A stretch of 64,000 bases of DNA from Zerene cesonia (Eukaryota > Arthropoda > Insecta > Lepidoptera > Pieridae): NCBI RefSeq assembly GCF_012273895.1, contig NC_052102.1, positions 4,300,917 through 4,364,916 on the forward strand. Direction: 5' to 3'. The position numbers were made by a program, and so were the translations under genes. The notes beneath the pieces were generated by a model. It was not told the DNA's origin. It saw only the letters and a program-made list of their open reading frames with translations, and did no database searches. The number at the start of each line of letters is the position of its first letter. The first letter of the stretch is position 1. Positions 1-12,889 of the stretch are shown in pieces.

Positions 1-939
1 ATTTTCAGAACTAGATGGTTCCTTTTTGTCATGCGAATAAATGTCTTCATGTTTAAGTCTAGTTTATTCACTCGGAGTGGGTTTTGCTTTATCTTTTTTA
101 CTACAACGTTTATCGTTAAGCCTTAAGCAATGTGTTTCCTCTCATTTGTGTCAAACAGGAATTTTGATCCATATATCGCATGTATCTAAATCCGAGTTAG
201 TATTATTTTGATAAGTTACTAAGTAACTTCTTATCCGCAGGCTTTTAGAAATGAATAATAGTTATTTTGAGAGATGCTTCACGTATATTTATCTGGACAG
301 TTTAGAAGGTTCGTTCTGCTATTGAAAATTAAAATAAAAAATTAAATTAATTATGAACTAAAAAAATTAACCATGCAGTTTTTTCAATCAATTTTGTGTT
401 ACTATTTTGTTTATATTGAAATACCTGCATGAGAGGTTTGTTTGATAACCAATGTTCAAAATGCATCATTTATTATGGGCCTTGCCGTTACCTTTAAATA
501 ACCTTCGATTTTGACTTCTCAGATCCATTAATTACAGTTTCAGTGACTAAAGTTGCTTTGATCTATATGTAAAGCTTAATTTATTTTTCAGGTTAGGTTT
601 ACGCAAATGCTTTGATGCAAGTCAATGTCGTACAAAACCGGCTATAACCGGAAAAGTAAAAAATACACAACGACCGTATTTATGTGGGAAAGTGCAAGTT
701 TGTAATAAAAAATAGTAAGACGGTTAGCCCGGATCCTTTGAGCATAGTGTGACGTCTCTAATAGAATCTTTAAGTGGTTTCCCTTGTCAGCACGTGTTCA
801 TGCGACCAAAATAAATTGTGTGAACAAAATAAAAAATCCCTCATTTTAATTGTACTTGTATGCTCATTGCGTCTTATAGAAATGCACCTCCCATGACACT
901 TTGTGTTTAACAGAACTTCTACAAATAATTGTTCCATCT
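1..939. other. AT-rich non-coding DNA
   Basis: No open frame with coding character is visible on either strand. The stretch is AT-rich and I see no recognisable repeat terminus before the Helitron-like element that follows. Confidence 0.5.
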
Positions 940-1106
940 ATATATATAAATTCGTTGCCATACTCCTCCGAAACGGCTGGACCGATTCCTCTGAAATTTG
1001 GTAAGCATATTGGGTAGGTCTGAGAATCGGCCAACATCTATTTTTTATCCCGATATTCCTACGGGATACGGACTTACGCGGGTGAAACCACGGGGCGCAG
1101 CTAGTA
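940..1106 (+). mobile_element. Lep1-like Helitron fragment
   Basis: The stretch carries the lepidopteran dispersed-repeat hallmarks: a run ending in cccgatattcctacggg, then a GC-rich 3' end closing in CAGCTAGT, which fits the CTAR end of Helitrons. A near-identical copy lies inverted at 31203-31390. The body differs from the copies at 5513, 11744 and 58370, so this is a sub-family. The reverse strand gives a meaningless open frame that recurs in every copy. Confidence 0.6.
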
Positions 1107-1109
1107 TTA

Positions 1110-3657
1110 TGTAAAATTATCATACACAATGTATTTTGATCTAAACATGATACCTATTGGTGGTGTGATTAGAAATTATTTTTATTAAATTAGCCATAAA
1201 TATTTCAAAACAAGTCCATGTTATTTGTTGATAAAATTTATAATTCTAACAAAAATGTTAATAACAAAATTTTTTCATGATTCTTTATAAAGCAAAAATT
1301 CTTGTTTAAAAACATACATTTTATTACATTCTTCACAATATCTTTTGCACAAGTTTCAAATAGCTTAACAATGAATTTACTGTTATACCTTACAGATTCA
1401 TAATCAATATGCTTATTGTATTGAAATACAAATGAGCTTTGGAGTTTGCCCATCTTTTGCAGACTCTAGGTCAAGATAACATACTGATTCGTCTCGAATA
1501 CTTATGTGGAAAATAAAAAAATGTGTAATGTACAGTTTAAATTTTTTTTTAATATCTAGGTATTCTAAACATTTATCAACAAAAATAAAAACCGAACTTC
1601 AATTACGGTTAGCTCAATTAAACAATCACAGCAAATTCCGTCAGACAGAAGAGATTTATTTGCAGACGGGAGACGGACATCAAACGTCAATTAACTGCAT
1701 CTAGGAGCAAACGTGGCGCGCCGCAAGACCGGCTAGGCAGCTAGTGGAATCACCACTTACCGCCTAACCCATTTATACGATGCGCTGGAAACAGGACCAA
1801 ATGAGTTAATGCAAATTTATACTATAAAAATTGTCGCAGGTGCACAGCGGACGGGTTCCAGCCATCGTTGGATTCGATTTAACGCGCTTATGCTGCGAAA
1901 GTGTTATTTATAGCGTACTGCCCACCGTGTTTGTGCTTTAACCGTAAAAACGGCTAGCGTTTCATTTAGTACTGCTAAATCCAGCCAACAACTTTAATGC
2001 TGTATTCCAAACTGTTTATTAGATAATGTTCATTCAATATGAATGTATTATAAATAATTGCGCCGAAATTAAAGAAAGGGAAAATAAACATGCATGGGAT
2101 TCTTTATTACATTTTTGAAAAGTATTGAAAATAAACAAATTTAGTTGAAAAAAAAACTAGCTTTCATCCGCTTAATTACACAGACTATACCTACTTAACG
2201 AAATTATTAAATTCTTGCTATACTAATCAGGATAATAAGATAAACTCATGAAATTATTATATTGCCACCAAACATAGATAAGTGTACCAAGTTTCTATTA
2301 AACCTGTCAGTTTAAAGAAGGTCAAAATGGAGTTTAAAGGATTCGGTTACCTACAAATATACAAGGTCGGTGCAAAGTATTTAAAATTGTTATAGAAATG
2401 CATTACTAGCTTTATGCCTATATCATAATTGTAAAAGCAGGATAAAAGTTTAAATTATTATATTAAAACCTTTTATGTATAAGGTTATATCGTATCTTTG
2501 ATTCTATTAAAAAAGACATCCTGCATTAGCAAAGTAAAGCCACGGTGTAAAGATTAGGAAATTATTTTTTCCGCGATAGCTCCTGCTCCTTCCTATTTTT
2601 TCTTATATTCTATAAGTGAATTTTTCTATTCATTTAAAGGACTATCTTATCCTTTTGGTATTATCTTCTAATTAAAATAGACACATGCTAGCAGATGTCA
2701 TTGCAGGGAAGTATTAAGTAAAAATCTAGTTTAATTGTATAGATAAATATATACTACTATAGAAATGAAATGTTTTTTCGAAATAATATAAGTACGAAAC
2801 AACTTTCTGTCTCGATACTTAATAACATCGTAAAATTTTTATATTCTGATCAATCGTTATGCATAAATGAATCATAGCGGATTAAAGCAATAGGTATAGA
2901 AGGTAATTAAAAATTCAATTAAAGTAAGACATGTCTACCATTTCGTATATTCATGATTGCTTTATAAGATTTATCACAAAAAATATTTTAATAGGTTATT
3001 AATGTATGTTAATTAGTTAAAAATGGACATTTCAAACAATTGAAATGTTTTTAGTAATACCACAGATAACATAATATTATACTTTTATTATTATTACTTT
3101 CCAAGAAGAAAAAACAAGATCGTATCCATAAACACCTTCCTAAAGAACGAGTTAAGTCTGGGATTGGTTTGACGACGTCTTTATTAAGAATCTCTTAATC
3201 CTTATATCTAGACATAACTAGCGAGGCGTATATAAACAGGGATAGATAATAAACTTGATATTAAGCAGACGTGTCGGCACTTGGCAGATGTCGCGTACTT
3301 TAACTAGTCGGACCGCTTACGACTCGCAATCATAACACACGAAATTCATTGTAGACTGTAATTATTATTTCTTTGTTGCAGACATATGGCGATATTTATA
3401 ATTGCGTTTGGCCTTTAATTATCAAATGCATTGGAGTTAATATACATCGTATTATGAACAATTTAACGCAAACGTCTTTATCAAGTTCCTCCATTTGATA
3501 ATAATTGATATAGATATTGATAGCATTAATAAAAGCTCAGCGTGTGGAATTTTGCTTCTACTGTTTAACGTTTGTCAACATATTTTATTGCTTAGTATTT
3601 TGTGTTGTTAATACTATGAAATTATATAAGCTTATTATATAAGCTCATTATATAGTA
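1110..3657. other. Intergenic DNA with possible enhancer motifs
   Basis: No gene is visible. Two motifs stand out. AATCACAGCA at 1624-1633 matches the core of the Gfi-1/Senseless binding consensus, and GCAGGTG at 1836-1842 is a proneural-type E-box. They lie in a locally GC-richer patch (about 1620-1930). The rest is AT-rich with no repeat I can name. Confidence 0.35.
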
Positions 3658-3880
3658 GCTTTCCGCCCGTGGCTTTACCCGCGTAATCACAGGAAAGATA
3701 GACCCGAGGTTTTCCTCGCATGTTCCCGTTCCCGTGGGATTTCCGGGAAAAAAACTTTCCTATGTCCGTTTCCTGGTTCTAAGCTACCTCTGCACAAATT
3801 GTCAGCCAAATCGGTTAATCCGTACTTGAGTTAATAATGTTACTAACACGACTTTCTTTTATCCGTCGAAATATATGTAA
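3658..3880 (-). repeat. Dispersed repeat, 'cccgcggcttcgc' family
   Basis: It begins with a GC-rich end (ttccgcccgtggctttaccc) and continues with the 'ccgttcccgtgggatttccgg' type body and an 'aaatcggttaatccg' segment. It is the reverse-orientation relative of the repeat ending at 54021 and of the one at 61262-61400. It is non-coding. Confidence 0.5.
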
Positions 3881-5101
3881 AAACGTCGATTATCTTATGA
3901 ACAAATGTAAAACCTAGATAGAAAACAATAAAAATGTACTAACCGGTGCTTTTATTATAGACAGATCGTAAAATATTTCAATTCCTTATGAAGAGATACA
4001 GTTACTTCGTTTTTATGATGGATATGCCAGATGACTAGGCTACATTCCAGTGTTCAAGTTGTTCATTACACGAAATAATAAAACTGTGTTTAAAAATCAT
4101 TGATTATTTATGTTGTTTAAAAAATAACAAGTCGGTAGAGTAGCCAATTCGTTTTCAATAGACATTCTCATTACAAATTCTGAATTAAAAAGTACAAAAT
4201 GAGGATTAAAATGTAGTAGATAACATGTTGTTGTGTATTTTCTTTACCCTTAATTATCTTCTACATCTTTCGTATAAAAAGTGTCCCCACTAACGTGATA
4301 AATGCTCAGCCAAATAAATTATACCATCTCTTATGAAGGGAGCTTAGAGGATATTGATTTTATATAGTTTCCTTTTGCTTATTTGAAAGCAATAGTAGAA
4401 TTTTGAATCACTCTGTTTCATTTTTTTGAAGTTTTTTAAGCGTTAAATGACTATTTTGTAACTCGGTGTTTTCATGGCGCTAACCTTTATATTGCAAGCC
4501 ACGAACACGATTTGCAAACAATTCCTTTAAAAATTAATTGTATTGTAGAAAAGACAAACATACACAGACATTACCTTATATATATAGATATGAAAATTAA
4601 AAAAATATTAATATATTATAATTAATAAAAAAATATAAGCACTGTAAATAAAATATATTTAATGCAATGTATATATAAAAAGATATGTAAAATTTATGGA
4701 TTGAAAAAGCGCCTGAGGGAATGGTAATGGGAAGCTTGTAGGCGCAATGTGCGTTTGCGACCTTTTGCGTGTAATTATTAGGCGCGTGCGATTCGAAAAC
4801 CGCTATTTGTTGTCTGTTCAGATGTAGATACTAAAGAATTACAACACTTGCTGTTTCCTAGCGAACAATATTTCCTTGGGATTTATTTATTTCAAACTTT
4901 TGCATGATATTTGTCATTACTTGGACCACCAATATATAGTTATGCCTCTAAGCCATGAGTTATTTATAAAATTAAAGAGATGGAATGAAATAGGGTTTTT
5001 TTTTATTCAGAGTAAATAAATATAATATGATAATTTATTTTCAAAAATAAACGTCACCGACGTCCCTGTGCAGGAGGAACTTTATTTCAATGAAATAATC
5101 A
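3881..5101. other. AT-rich non-coding DNA
   Basis: I see no gene. The stretch is strongly AT-rich, with low-complexity TA runs near 4575-4680 and a short GC-richer patch near 4735-4810. Confidence 0.5.
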
Positions 5102-5431
5102 TCAAAATCGGTTAATCCAGTGAACAGTGATGATGATAATCAGGTACCATATATAAAGAAAGAGGGTTGACTTGAGAGCCTCATTCATTTTGTGAAATCG
5201 GTTATAATAGTAAAAGTCGGCCTCATCTTCAGGCTTATAGATATTCTGAAGAGAAAAAATAATGTTGGCAAATGTTTCACTGATTGATTTATCTTTTTTG
5301 TCTAATTTGATCACCACATAATCTCGGCAAGAATATTTTGAATCTATACCTATTATAACATCAAACAAAATGACATCAATATCGGTACAGCTTTTAGTGA
5401 ATATCGTTTCTTTAGCAGCGCCTAGCCTCAC
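5102..5431 (-). CDS. Orphan open frame, 109 codons, function unknown
   Basis: The frame has mixed, protein-like composition (acidic and aromatic residues, no low complexity), and I do not recognise a family. Its 5' end runs directly into a tRNA-derived SINE, so the start codon shown may belong to the SINE rather than a gene. The last 20 or so codons overlap an 'aaaatcggttaatccag' stretch seen in other repeats here, so the natural C-terminus is doubtful. It may be an internal exon or retrocopy remnant, or the interior of an unidentified transposon. No promoter or splice context supports expression. Confidence 0.2.
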   Translation of the reverse strand: MRLGAAKETIFTKSCTDIDVILFDVIIGIDSKYSCRDYVVIKLDKKDKSISETFANIIFSLQNIYKPEDEADFYYYNRFHKMNEALKSTLFLYIWYLIIIITVHWINRF

Positions 5432-5505
5432 GACTGGCCGAGAGGCTAGGTGTTGCTACGGTTTGGCAAAAAGACGCGGGTTCGAATCCCGCTTCGTAAT
5501 CATTT
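5425..5505 (+). repeat. tRNA-derived SINE head
   Basis: A pol III A-box-like stretch (tggccgagaggct) is followed about 35 bases later by a perfect B box (gggttcgaatcccg). No acceptor stem closes, so this is not a tRNA gene. Related copies lie at 33270-33375 (+) and inside the palindrome at 52564-52693 (-). Confidence 0.55.
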
Positions 5506-5512
5506 AGTAAGC

Positions 5513-5713
5513 ACTAGCTGCGCCCTGCGGTTTCACCCGCGTAAGTTCTCGTATCCCGTAAGAATATCGGGATAAAAAGGTGCCTATATGTTATTCCAGT
5601 TGTCCAGCTGTCTAGGTACCAAGTTTCATTCGGTTCAGTAGTTTTTGCGTGAAGGAGCAACAGACACTGTGTGTGCATCCTTACAAACTTTCGCATTTAT
5701 AATATTAGTAGGA
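5513..5713 (-). mobile_element. Lep1-like non-autonomous Helitron, near full length
   Basis: Read on the minus strand it starts TCCTACTAATATTATAAATG, continues 'cgaaagtttgtaagga', and ends in GCAGCTAGT. This is the same structure as the copies at 11744-11949 (+) and 58370-58570 (-). It has no coding capacity. Confidence 0.65.
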
Positions 5714-6119
5714 TTTTAATGCTATAAAAGCAAAAATTAAATGGTTTTCTTATTTATAGGTATTGCGGTATAAAACATACAAAACTGTAGAAAATCTTTT
5801 GGTAGTAAATCTTAACATATATAAGAATAAGAAGATGGATTTAATTTTGTCTGTTTGACGAAAGGCTTAATGGAGTAATTTAATCACTCTGTTTTGACGG
5901 CGGCGGAAAGATCGTTTTATTATGCGCCCACGCCTTCAATATTAATGTGGTTAACGACAATCTGTGGCTTGCCGAAGGGATAATTATTTTATTACCAAGT
6001 TCGCATGGATATATGCTTTTTACGTGTTTTTAACGATTTACCTTACTAATTTTCGATGCACATGCATGGATTTTTTGATAAAATTCTTCCAGCAATCTAC
6101 TATTTACATTACCTTATTT

Positions 6120-6280
6120 TTTCAAGGAATGTGTTCCCCGACAAGTACAATCTGGAGGTCTTCAAGAGAAGAGTGAACAGGTACCTTCTAGGGAAGCGCG
6201 CTCCATCTTAAACCACATCTCAGCTTACCATCAGGCGAGATCGTGGTCAAGCGCTTCCCTATCATGAATAAAAAAAAAAT
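6120..6280 (+). mobile_element. Non-LTR retrotransposon 3' remnant
   Basis: One frame reads a typical LINE C-terminal tail (VFPDKYNLEVFKRRVNRYLL), then a stop and the common 'cagcttaccatcaggcgaga' 3' UTR segment. It ends with an A-rich tail after 'atgaataaaaaaaaaa'. Only the last 40 or so codons survive. Confidence 0.55.
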
Positions 6281-7954
6281 GTGTTTTTCTATGTGTATAC
6301 ATAGCCCATATGGGCTCCCTAAAATACCTTATTTTGGTTAATATTTTCAATATTTGACGTAAAAGTATTCTTTTGCTGTTAACAGAATTATGACTCTTTT
6401 TTCTCTTTCGACAGGAACTTCATACAGGAAGTTTAGGTAACATTTTTATTTCTCCAAATATGTAATAGTATATAATATAGTTATTTTAAATGCCTGACAT
6501 TCCTATCAGTCACATAAACTGAAATACTAATAAAATACAAAGAACCGTTATATTATGTACAGTAAAATGTGTGCGAACGTCGGTTGAAAGTGAAATTGTA
6601 TATACGATATTGTATCGAGAATCGTCTCAGATTGGAATCAATTAAGTGGCGGCGAATGCTCCTGACGCGGACGGCCTTCGCGCCACCTGCCTCGAGCGCC
6701 CTGCGGAGACGGGTCAACGGTACGTGGGGCCCGTAGCTTGGCCCAATAGACGAACGGGACTAGCCACTTACATTTGAGGTCACATGTAATCTGATTGTAT
6801 AAATCGTGTCCTAACCGCAATCGCCTCTTCATTATCGAATTAGGTCAATCGTCTAATGGGGTATTCGTATTACGCAATATTGTCTTCTGTCCACTTTGAA
6901 ATATACATATTACAACTCTATATTGAATATCAAGTTTATTCTAACTTGTGTGTGTTTTTATTTTATTATTGTTATAAAATAAATGACTATGATGCAAAAA
7001 AAAAAAAACTTATAACTCTATGATGGTAGCTGAGCCCGTAAGGCAAATGTTATGTTGCCAGTTGTCCCATTCATGCTCGCAACAGTACTTAGCAAAGTTG
7101 GATATTAACTACATTGCTTGAGGGGAGCATAAACTGAGAAGTTTTTAATAACTCCAATCAATTTCCCGTATAATCGTAATTTAATGACCAAAGTGGACAT
7201 AAACATTTTTATTCAGAAATGTAGATTTGCTTAAGGTTTAGATTTAAAAATGATGAACATTTTCACGATGTATTTATTAGTAGGACTATCGAATAGGACA
7301 CGCTAGTCATTTTCATTAAGACCTTTTCATAAACCTACTAAATTAAAATTCTATTATTAAATGGATTAAATAGACATAAATATACTTAAACGATTTCAAT
7401 CATCAACTGCGATAATAACTTTTGTTTTGAAAATTATATAATTTATAGTTATCATGTTAAAACTAAATGTGTAGAGCTTAATACACCTTACCAATCAACT
7501 ACCGATAAATAGCGTATAAAATAGGCAATGAACGCGATCGCTGCGACGAATTCCAAGCTTCACTGCCTGAAGCACGCATCTACTTTTTGCACAAGCAGGT
7601 GCAAGTGCATATGCTATTAAATTGTCAAAGATATATACATACTCGCATGCGGCTCTGATATCTCCCAATTCCCTAGTTAAAATGTTACCTAGGATTTAGA
7701 ATTGCAATTCAAACTCTGCTAAGGATGTGATGTAATTATTAACGATGAGAATTTTCACCTGACAATGAATTGTTTTTACCGCTATCGATTGACATAGGTA
7801 ATTAAATGTACCATGAAACATACGCAGCCATTTCGTTACAGTACCTGAAAACCGCAGCATTGAAGATTTTGCGGCCTCGGTCGAGGGAACATATGTGTAT
7901 GATAGAAAGATCGCAATTAACGACTAAGAGTTGAGTTTTAACTTTTATGGCGTA

Positions 7955-8060
7955 ATGAGCGGGCGGGGCGCGCGCGTGCACAATGCTAAGCTTTGTGTGG
8001 TGCACCGTCGAGCTTCTACGGTTTCACTCGTGCGCCCGCCATATGACTCACTTCTCTTTC
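7955..8060. promoter_or_regulatory. GC-rich island, candidate regulatory element
   Basis: A short block (gagcgggcggggcgcgcgcg and following) stands out from AT-rich flanks. It contains a GGGCGGGG Sp1/KLF-type box and several CpGs. No transcript start can be fixed. Confidence 0.25.
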
Positions 8061-9259
8061 TGTTATCAAATTGATCAAGTTGTTTAACCACTATTTAACT
8101 AAATTAGCGTAAATGAGACATTATTTACAAAATAAAATTCAGAATATTTATGTTATTAAATGCATGTTTTAATTCATTCACATATTGATATCAAAGTTAA
8201 ATTCCGTTTTATTTCATACAAAATCACTGTACAAATACAATTCATATTTCTTTATAAAACTCAGATACACATTGATAGGTTTTGATTTAATCTTTATGGT
8301 AGGCTTAAAGCAAACAATTGATTTATTTGCTTTTAGCCAACCGACCGTTTAGACCTATTAGAAACAATAATATTTATTCTCATGTAGAGAACCATTGAAG
8401 ATATTGTGAATACAAAGGTATTCCAAAAGTGATTCCGATTGCACAGACTTTTCATATTTTACTCGTCATCAAATTCCAACTTCTATAGCATACCTGTTTG
8501 AACAAACATAGATATGCTTTACAAATATCAGTATAACAATCATTCAATAACAAAATATATAAGCAGCATATAATAATACGTAAATATTATGTTATCATAC
8601 TGTATGTGGTGATTCAGTATAGATCAGTACAGTTTGAAAGTAATGAACTAATCAAGAAAATTCTTTCATTAACAGAAAGATATATATACTATTTAGAAGT
8701 ACCTGACATAGGTAAAGCGAAATATAAAACCGTAACTAAGTACAAGCGTTCGGCTTGTATTGCTATTATATTGCTTTACCAAATTCGTTTAATTTTACCT
8801 CGCTTCATTTTATTTTTTTCTATAATAACTCATTCATAAACTTAGTTCATAAATGTACAAATTTGTATAAAAAATATAGTTGTATTCAAATTTTATATTA
8901 AAAAAAAAGGTGAGGTAAGTATTACATAATTTTAACATTGAATAAATGTTTAGCTAATTGTTAAATTAAAATGTTTGCGTGCTAACGATTCCCCAGTTTC
9001 ATTATTGGATCTATTGTTAACAGGCCTTATAATGTGTGTTAACAAACAATTTTTATTGGTATAGAATTGAATTATGGTTACAATTAAATTATTGATCACA
9101 TTTTGATAATTCTCCTAAATTATTTTAGATACAGATTTAAGATTTATAATTCTCTAATGATCCGTATCTGTAAGAAAGGAGCACGATTATAAAAAGAGAA
9201 ACAAGAGATTGTTAATTCTTGATTCACCGTGTAATTTAAATAAGAGCGTATTTTAATAT

Positions 9260-9375
9260 GGGGGTGAGGTAAGTGTGATGGGCGACACGCGCTGTTTGAA
9301 TAAATCCGTTAAGGCGCGCACGCACATGTCGTGGTGCGGGTGCTTCTGAATCTTATCGACCGCGACTGAGGGTGC
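9260..9375. promoter_or_regulatory. GC-rich island, candidate regulatory element
   Basis: A CpG-containing, non-repetitive block in AT-rich DNA upstream of a developmental transcription factor. It has no coding signature. I infer enhancer-like conservation from composition only. Confidence 0.2.
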
Positions 9376-9819
9376 CCTAAGAAACCTCTAGTTATGGACT
9401 TAGCTGAATATCGATATGATTTTCTACCTACTTATTTTGATTTTTCAAATGAATTTACTTTAAACAGAAATGTAGAGTTTTAGAAGTAATGATTAAAAAA
9501 AATTAACTAGGTATTTACTTTGGTAGTTTTCTATATATACATATTTGTTATTTTATATATTTGGGTACAATTTGTAAGATTTACGAATATAATTCAATGA
9601 CTAAAGGAAATGAACCTATCAATACAAAATTCTAAAGGAGAAGCTCCTACACAAGGTTTCAACCCATCTAACATAATTTTATGCTAAACATGTGTAAAAA
9701 AAATAATATTATTTTGTCTATAGTTTTAGACTCTGGGTATTGTAACCTTGAAATAATACGTAGATTTCAACAATAAATAATTAAAAAAGCTTTTAATTCA
9801 AAATTTCTCATTTAAAAAA

Positions 9820-9960
9820 GGTTCCTCGAGCGGCTCGCTCTTAGTGTTGTCACGTTGTCGATAAGGGTCTATCGAGCTCGAGGAGCATCTCTAGTGGCAG
9901 CCACCTGCCGCCCGCACCCCCACGCTATATTTTATTCCACTTAATCGTCCTTTCCGTTAT
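9820..9960. promoter_or_regulatory. GC-rich island with proneural-type E-box
   Basis: It contains CACCTGC at 9902-9908; on the minus strand this reads GCAGGTGG, matching the achaete-scute type consensus GCAGSTGK. It sits about 7.5 kb before the first coding exon of senseless, a known proneural target in flies. The functional role is inferred. Confidence 0.3.
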
Positions 9961-10744
9961 AATGCCCGTTTTTTATCCTACACTTAAAGCAAATATTCTT
10001 GTTTCTATAAACTCAACAATGTCCGACCGCCCTATTAAGCATAATAGACACTTTTAATTGAGAATCTATAAAAGGTTTCGCGAACTGTTGTCCATATAAG
10101 GGTGGTGCATTCATCAGGAGGCCGTGGTTCTCATCTGCCCAATTAATAAAAGTTGACTGTGAGGAATGGCGGAGGACGACACTGTCAGCCGTCCGAGTAC
10201 CGGTTCTGCAGCTGAAACGAACCCGTAACTACCCACTGAGTTTTATTTTTGATTTGCTTATCTATCGGCCATGTAAACTAACTATGACATATTTTGCTAG
10301 CGTCTCATAAAATGAAATCTTATACATAAATTGCAATTAAGCTTATTTTACCCTAGTGCTTCAGGTGCATAAGGAATAAAATCTCGAACGCGCACACTGT
10401 ACGGCTTAAATTATTTCGATAAACTGGTTTTCGTCATCAACATTTAACATCTTCTTTTTTAAAGAGATAATCCTCTTAGTGTATAATAAATTGTGCACTC
10501 ACACAACCGGCCTTCTTACATAACAGTTTGAACGAAATTATTGTATCATCAATATTTAACTAAATTGTTGTATTCGTATATTCTTAACATTTCAAAGTAA
10601 ACTAATTTATTTTAAGGAAATATTTTAAATACACGCATACCAATTCCTCAGGAAAATCAAAACAATTTCCAAATCAGGATATTACAATCAAACAGTACCG
10701 CAATCTAACATCAAAATTTTAACAAAGGGAGGCAAAAATGCGGT

Positions 10745-10935
10745 CAGAAAAAGGATGATAAAAAGTTGCGCGCGCGCGTGCCGGTGTGACATGTGCGCTA
10801 ACGGGCCGCCACGCGCTCGCCGTTACATCCACGCGTGTCGAGCCTCCCCCGCCGCCACACCGCGCCGCGCCCCGCTTCACCCCGCGCACCCTTGCGCCTG
10901 CCACACACCCCATCTCTGAAGCACTACTGAAACCA
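10745..10935. promoter_or_regulatory. Strong GC/CpG-rich island
   Basis: This is the most GC-rich stretch before the Cables last exon: CG runs (gcgcgcgcgcg), then C-rich DNA (cgccgcgccccgcttcacc). It could be a promoter or conserved element. The 73-codon reverse-strand frame across it is a composition artefact. Confidence 0.3.
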
Positions 10936-11743
10936 TACATTTCCCGCCTGTAATAAAATACCTTGTAACCAAAGCAGATTAGCCGTATAATTAAATTTCC
11001 CGAGATTGCTATAAGGGGTTAATCGAGTGTGTAATATCATTTAAGTGGACACGTTAATGAGGGTGTCATTGTAAGGAGACATATTTCAAAAATTAATTAT
11101 TATTCGAATTATTAACTTTGTATTAATGAATTAGGTTATATTTTCGGTGATTGTTTGTTTGTCTTTCTTTCACGTCTCTACTGGGCGATTTTATGATGTT
11201 TATTGTCTGAATTTCTGAAAATAGGATAAGTACAAAAGAATGGCACCGAGAAGTTTCTATATATAGCGATGACATATCTCATTCCCAAAATTGGGAATTT
11301 TCTTCGAATAAACTCGTGGAGCCCCCGGCGGATAGTTAGGAGATACATATGTCATAATAAGTAATTTGTCTTTTATACATACGAATTTAGAAAATGGAAC
11401 TCAAAAACGTTATCTTCCTAATAATTAGCACTAATATTGCAATGTCCAATTTGGCCAAATATACAAGGCCTACACGAATTAATTTGGTGTGATCAAGTTA
11501 ATAGAAATTTCATTTTAATTCCTATATTGATTTGATTATTTAAGCAAGCCATGTAGTTAATGTACGTCCTTTACGGTTAAATAAAAACGGATTCAGATAC
11601 CAAGTAGAACTTCCAAATAGATTGATTACTCGATTAACTATCGAGTATTACTAAATATTCATTGTTTTTTCGTGTAATAACAAAATATTGAGCTTTCTTT
11701 CTTAGCTGTTCGAAATTTAACAGTAAGTGTTGACCTTGATCAA

Positions 11744-11949
11744 TCCTACTAATATTATAAATGCGAAAGTTTGTAAGGATCTGTGTGTATGTGTTTGTTG
11801 CTCTTTCACGCAAAGACTACTGAACCGTTTGCAATAAAATTTGGTACGTAGACAGCTGGACAACTGAAATAGCATATAGGAAACTTTTTATACCGATATT
11901 CCTACGGGATACGGACTTATTCGGCTGAAAACGCGGGGCGCAGCTAGTA
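11744..11949 (+). mobile_element. Lep1-like non-autonomous Helitron, full-length-like
   Basis: It starts TCCTACTAATATTATAAATG and passes 'ctctttcacgcaaagactac' and 'gacagctggacaactgaaat'. It ends with cctacgggatacggacttat and CAGCTAGT. It lies between A/T-rich flanks, as expected for insertion between A and T, and is about 206 bp long. Confidence 0.7.
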
Positions 11950-12815
11950 TTAGATAAATTTATTTACTATTTACTTGAATTTGACTTAAGCGGCATAGTT
12001 CATCATGGATTTTTTTTTAAATTTATTTGTTTAAAATGAAACGATTTATTATTGTCTTAAACTTCTCAATATAATGAGTTAAAGTATGTGTTAATTGTAG
12101 GTAATATCTTTGCGTAGGTTTAAATCGATTATTTCCTTTACTCAATCGATCTCTTTATTAACAATAAAAACAATATTAATCTTATAACATAGCGATATAT
12201 TTGTTTAAATAATTAGAAAGCAATTTTGTTTCTAAGTTCATCTAAGCAACGCTCCGCCCAACGCTAGCTCATGACCAATCGCGCCGGATGGGCGGGGCCG
12301 AACTCTAAACAAATCTGAGCTCAGAGCTTTATCTTTCCTACGAAAAACTAACACTACATATTAATTGAATTATATTTGTTGTGACACATGTAAAAGATAA
12401 CCAATGATTTATTTTATCAAAAATTGAAATATAATGTACACTCAAATATATTCGACAATCAACTAACGACAATCTGCATCCTGATTAAAAATGATTGAAG
12501 GTTTAAAATGTAGCGTAATTTAATTTGTTACTATATCTATCCTATAAAACTTGTTAACGTACACATGATATGTTATACAACTGTGATTATCATCGTTTAA
12601 TTATATAGATTTATTATTAACAATCAACAGTTGCTAATGACGAAAATTTAATGTCGCACGGTCAGAACTACTCATTTCCACACATTTGTATGCGCAAAAG
12701 ACATTTTTCAGCATATTTCAAGCGTAGGTCGCCGTATGCAAGTAATAATTAGCCAATGTATGTGAAGATGCGACGCGAGTCACCTGTCAAGTAGCCGTTT
12801 TATCAAATCATTTCT
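11950..12815. other. Intergenic DNA with one GC-rich patch
   Basis: AT-rich except 12240-12320, which holds a CCAAT box (gaccaatcg) next to gggcggggcc. This is a candidate proximal regulatory region for the exon proposed downstream. No gene is visible. Confidence 0.3.
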
Positions 12816-12889
12816 TTATTGCGTAGCCTCCAGACCTGTTGTTTTTTGTTGGCAAAGTTGAAAAAAAACACTATTGTGGATGAGCAGTT

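Larger units (their letters stand above)
6281..11743. other. Intergenic DNA upstream of senseless
   Basis: No gene is supported. The DNA is AT-rich with embedded GC-rich islands, listed separately. GCAGGTG at 7595-7601 and GCAGCTG at 10208-10214 are proneural-type E-boxes. The open frames that cross the GC islands have no codon bias and are not reported. Confidence 0.4.

Noticed and set aside
938..1129. 63-codon reverse frame (and its twin at 31143-31475) as a gene
   Set aside because: Both are translations of the same Helitron-like repeat in opposite orientation; the shared peptide is a repeat shadow.
5425..5505. True tRNA gene
   Set aside because: A and B boxes are present but no acceptor stem or clover-leaf can be closed; it is a SINE head.
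10719..10940. 73-codon reverse frame
   Set aside because: It spans a CpG island and is Arg/Gly/Ala-rich because of base composition.
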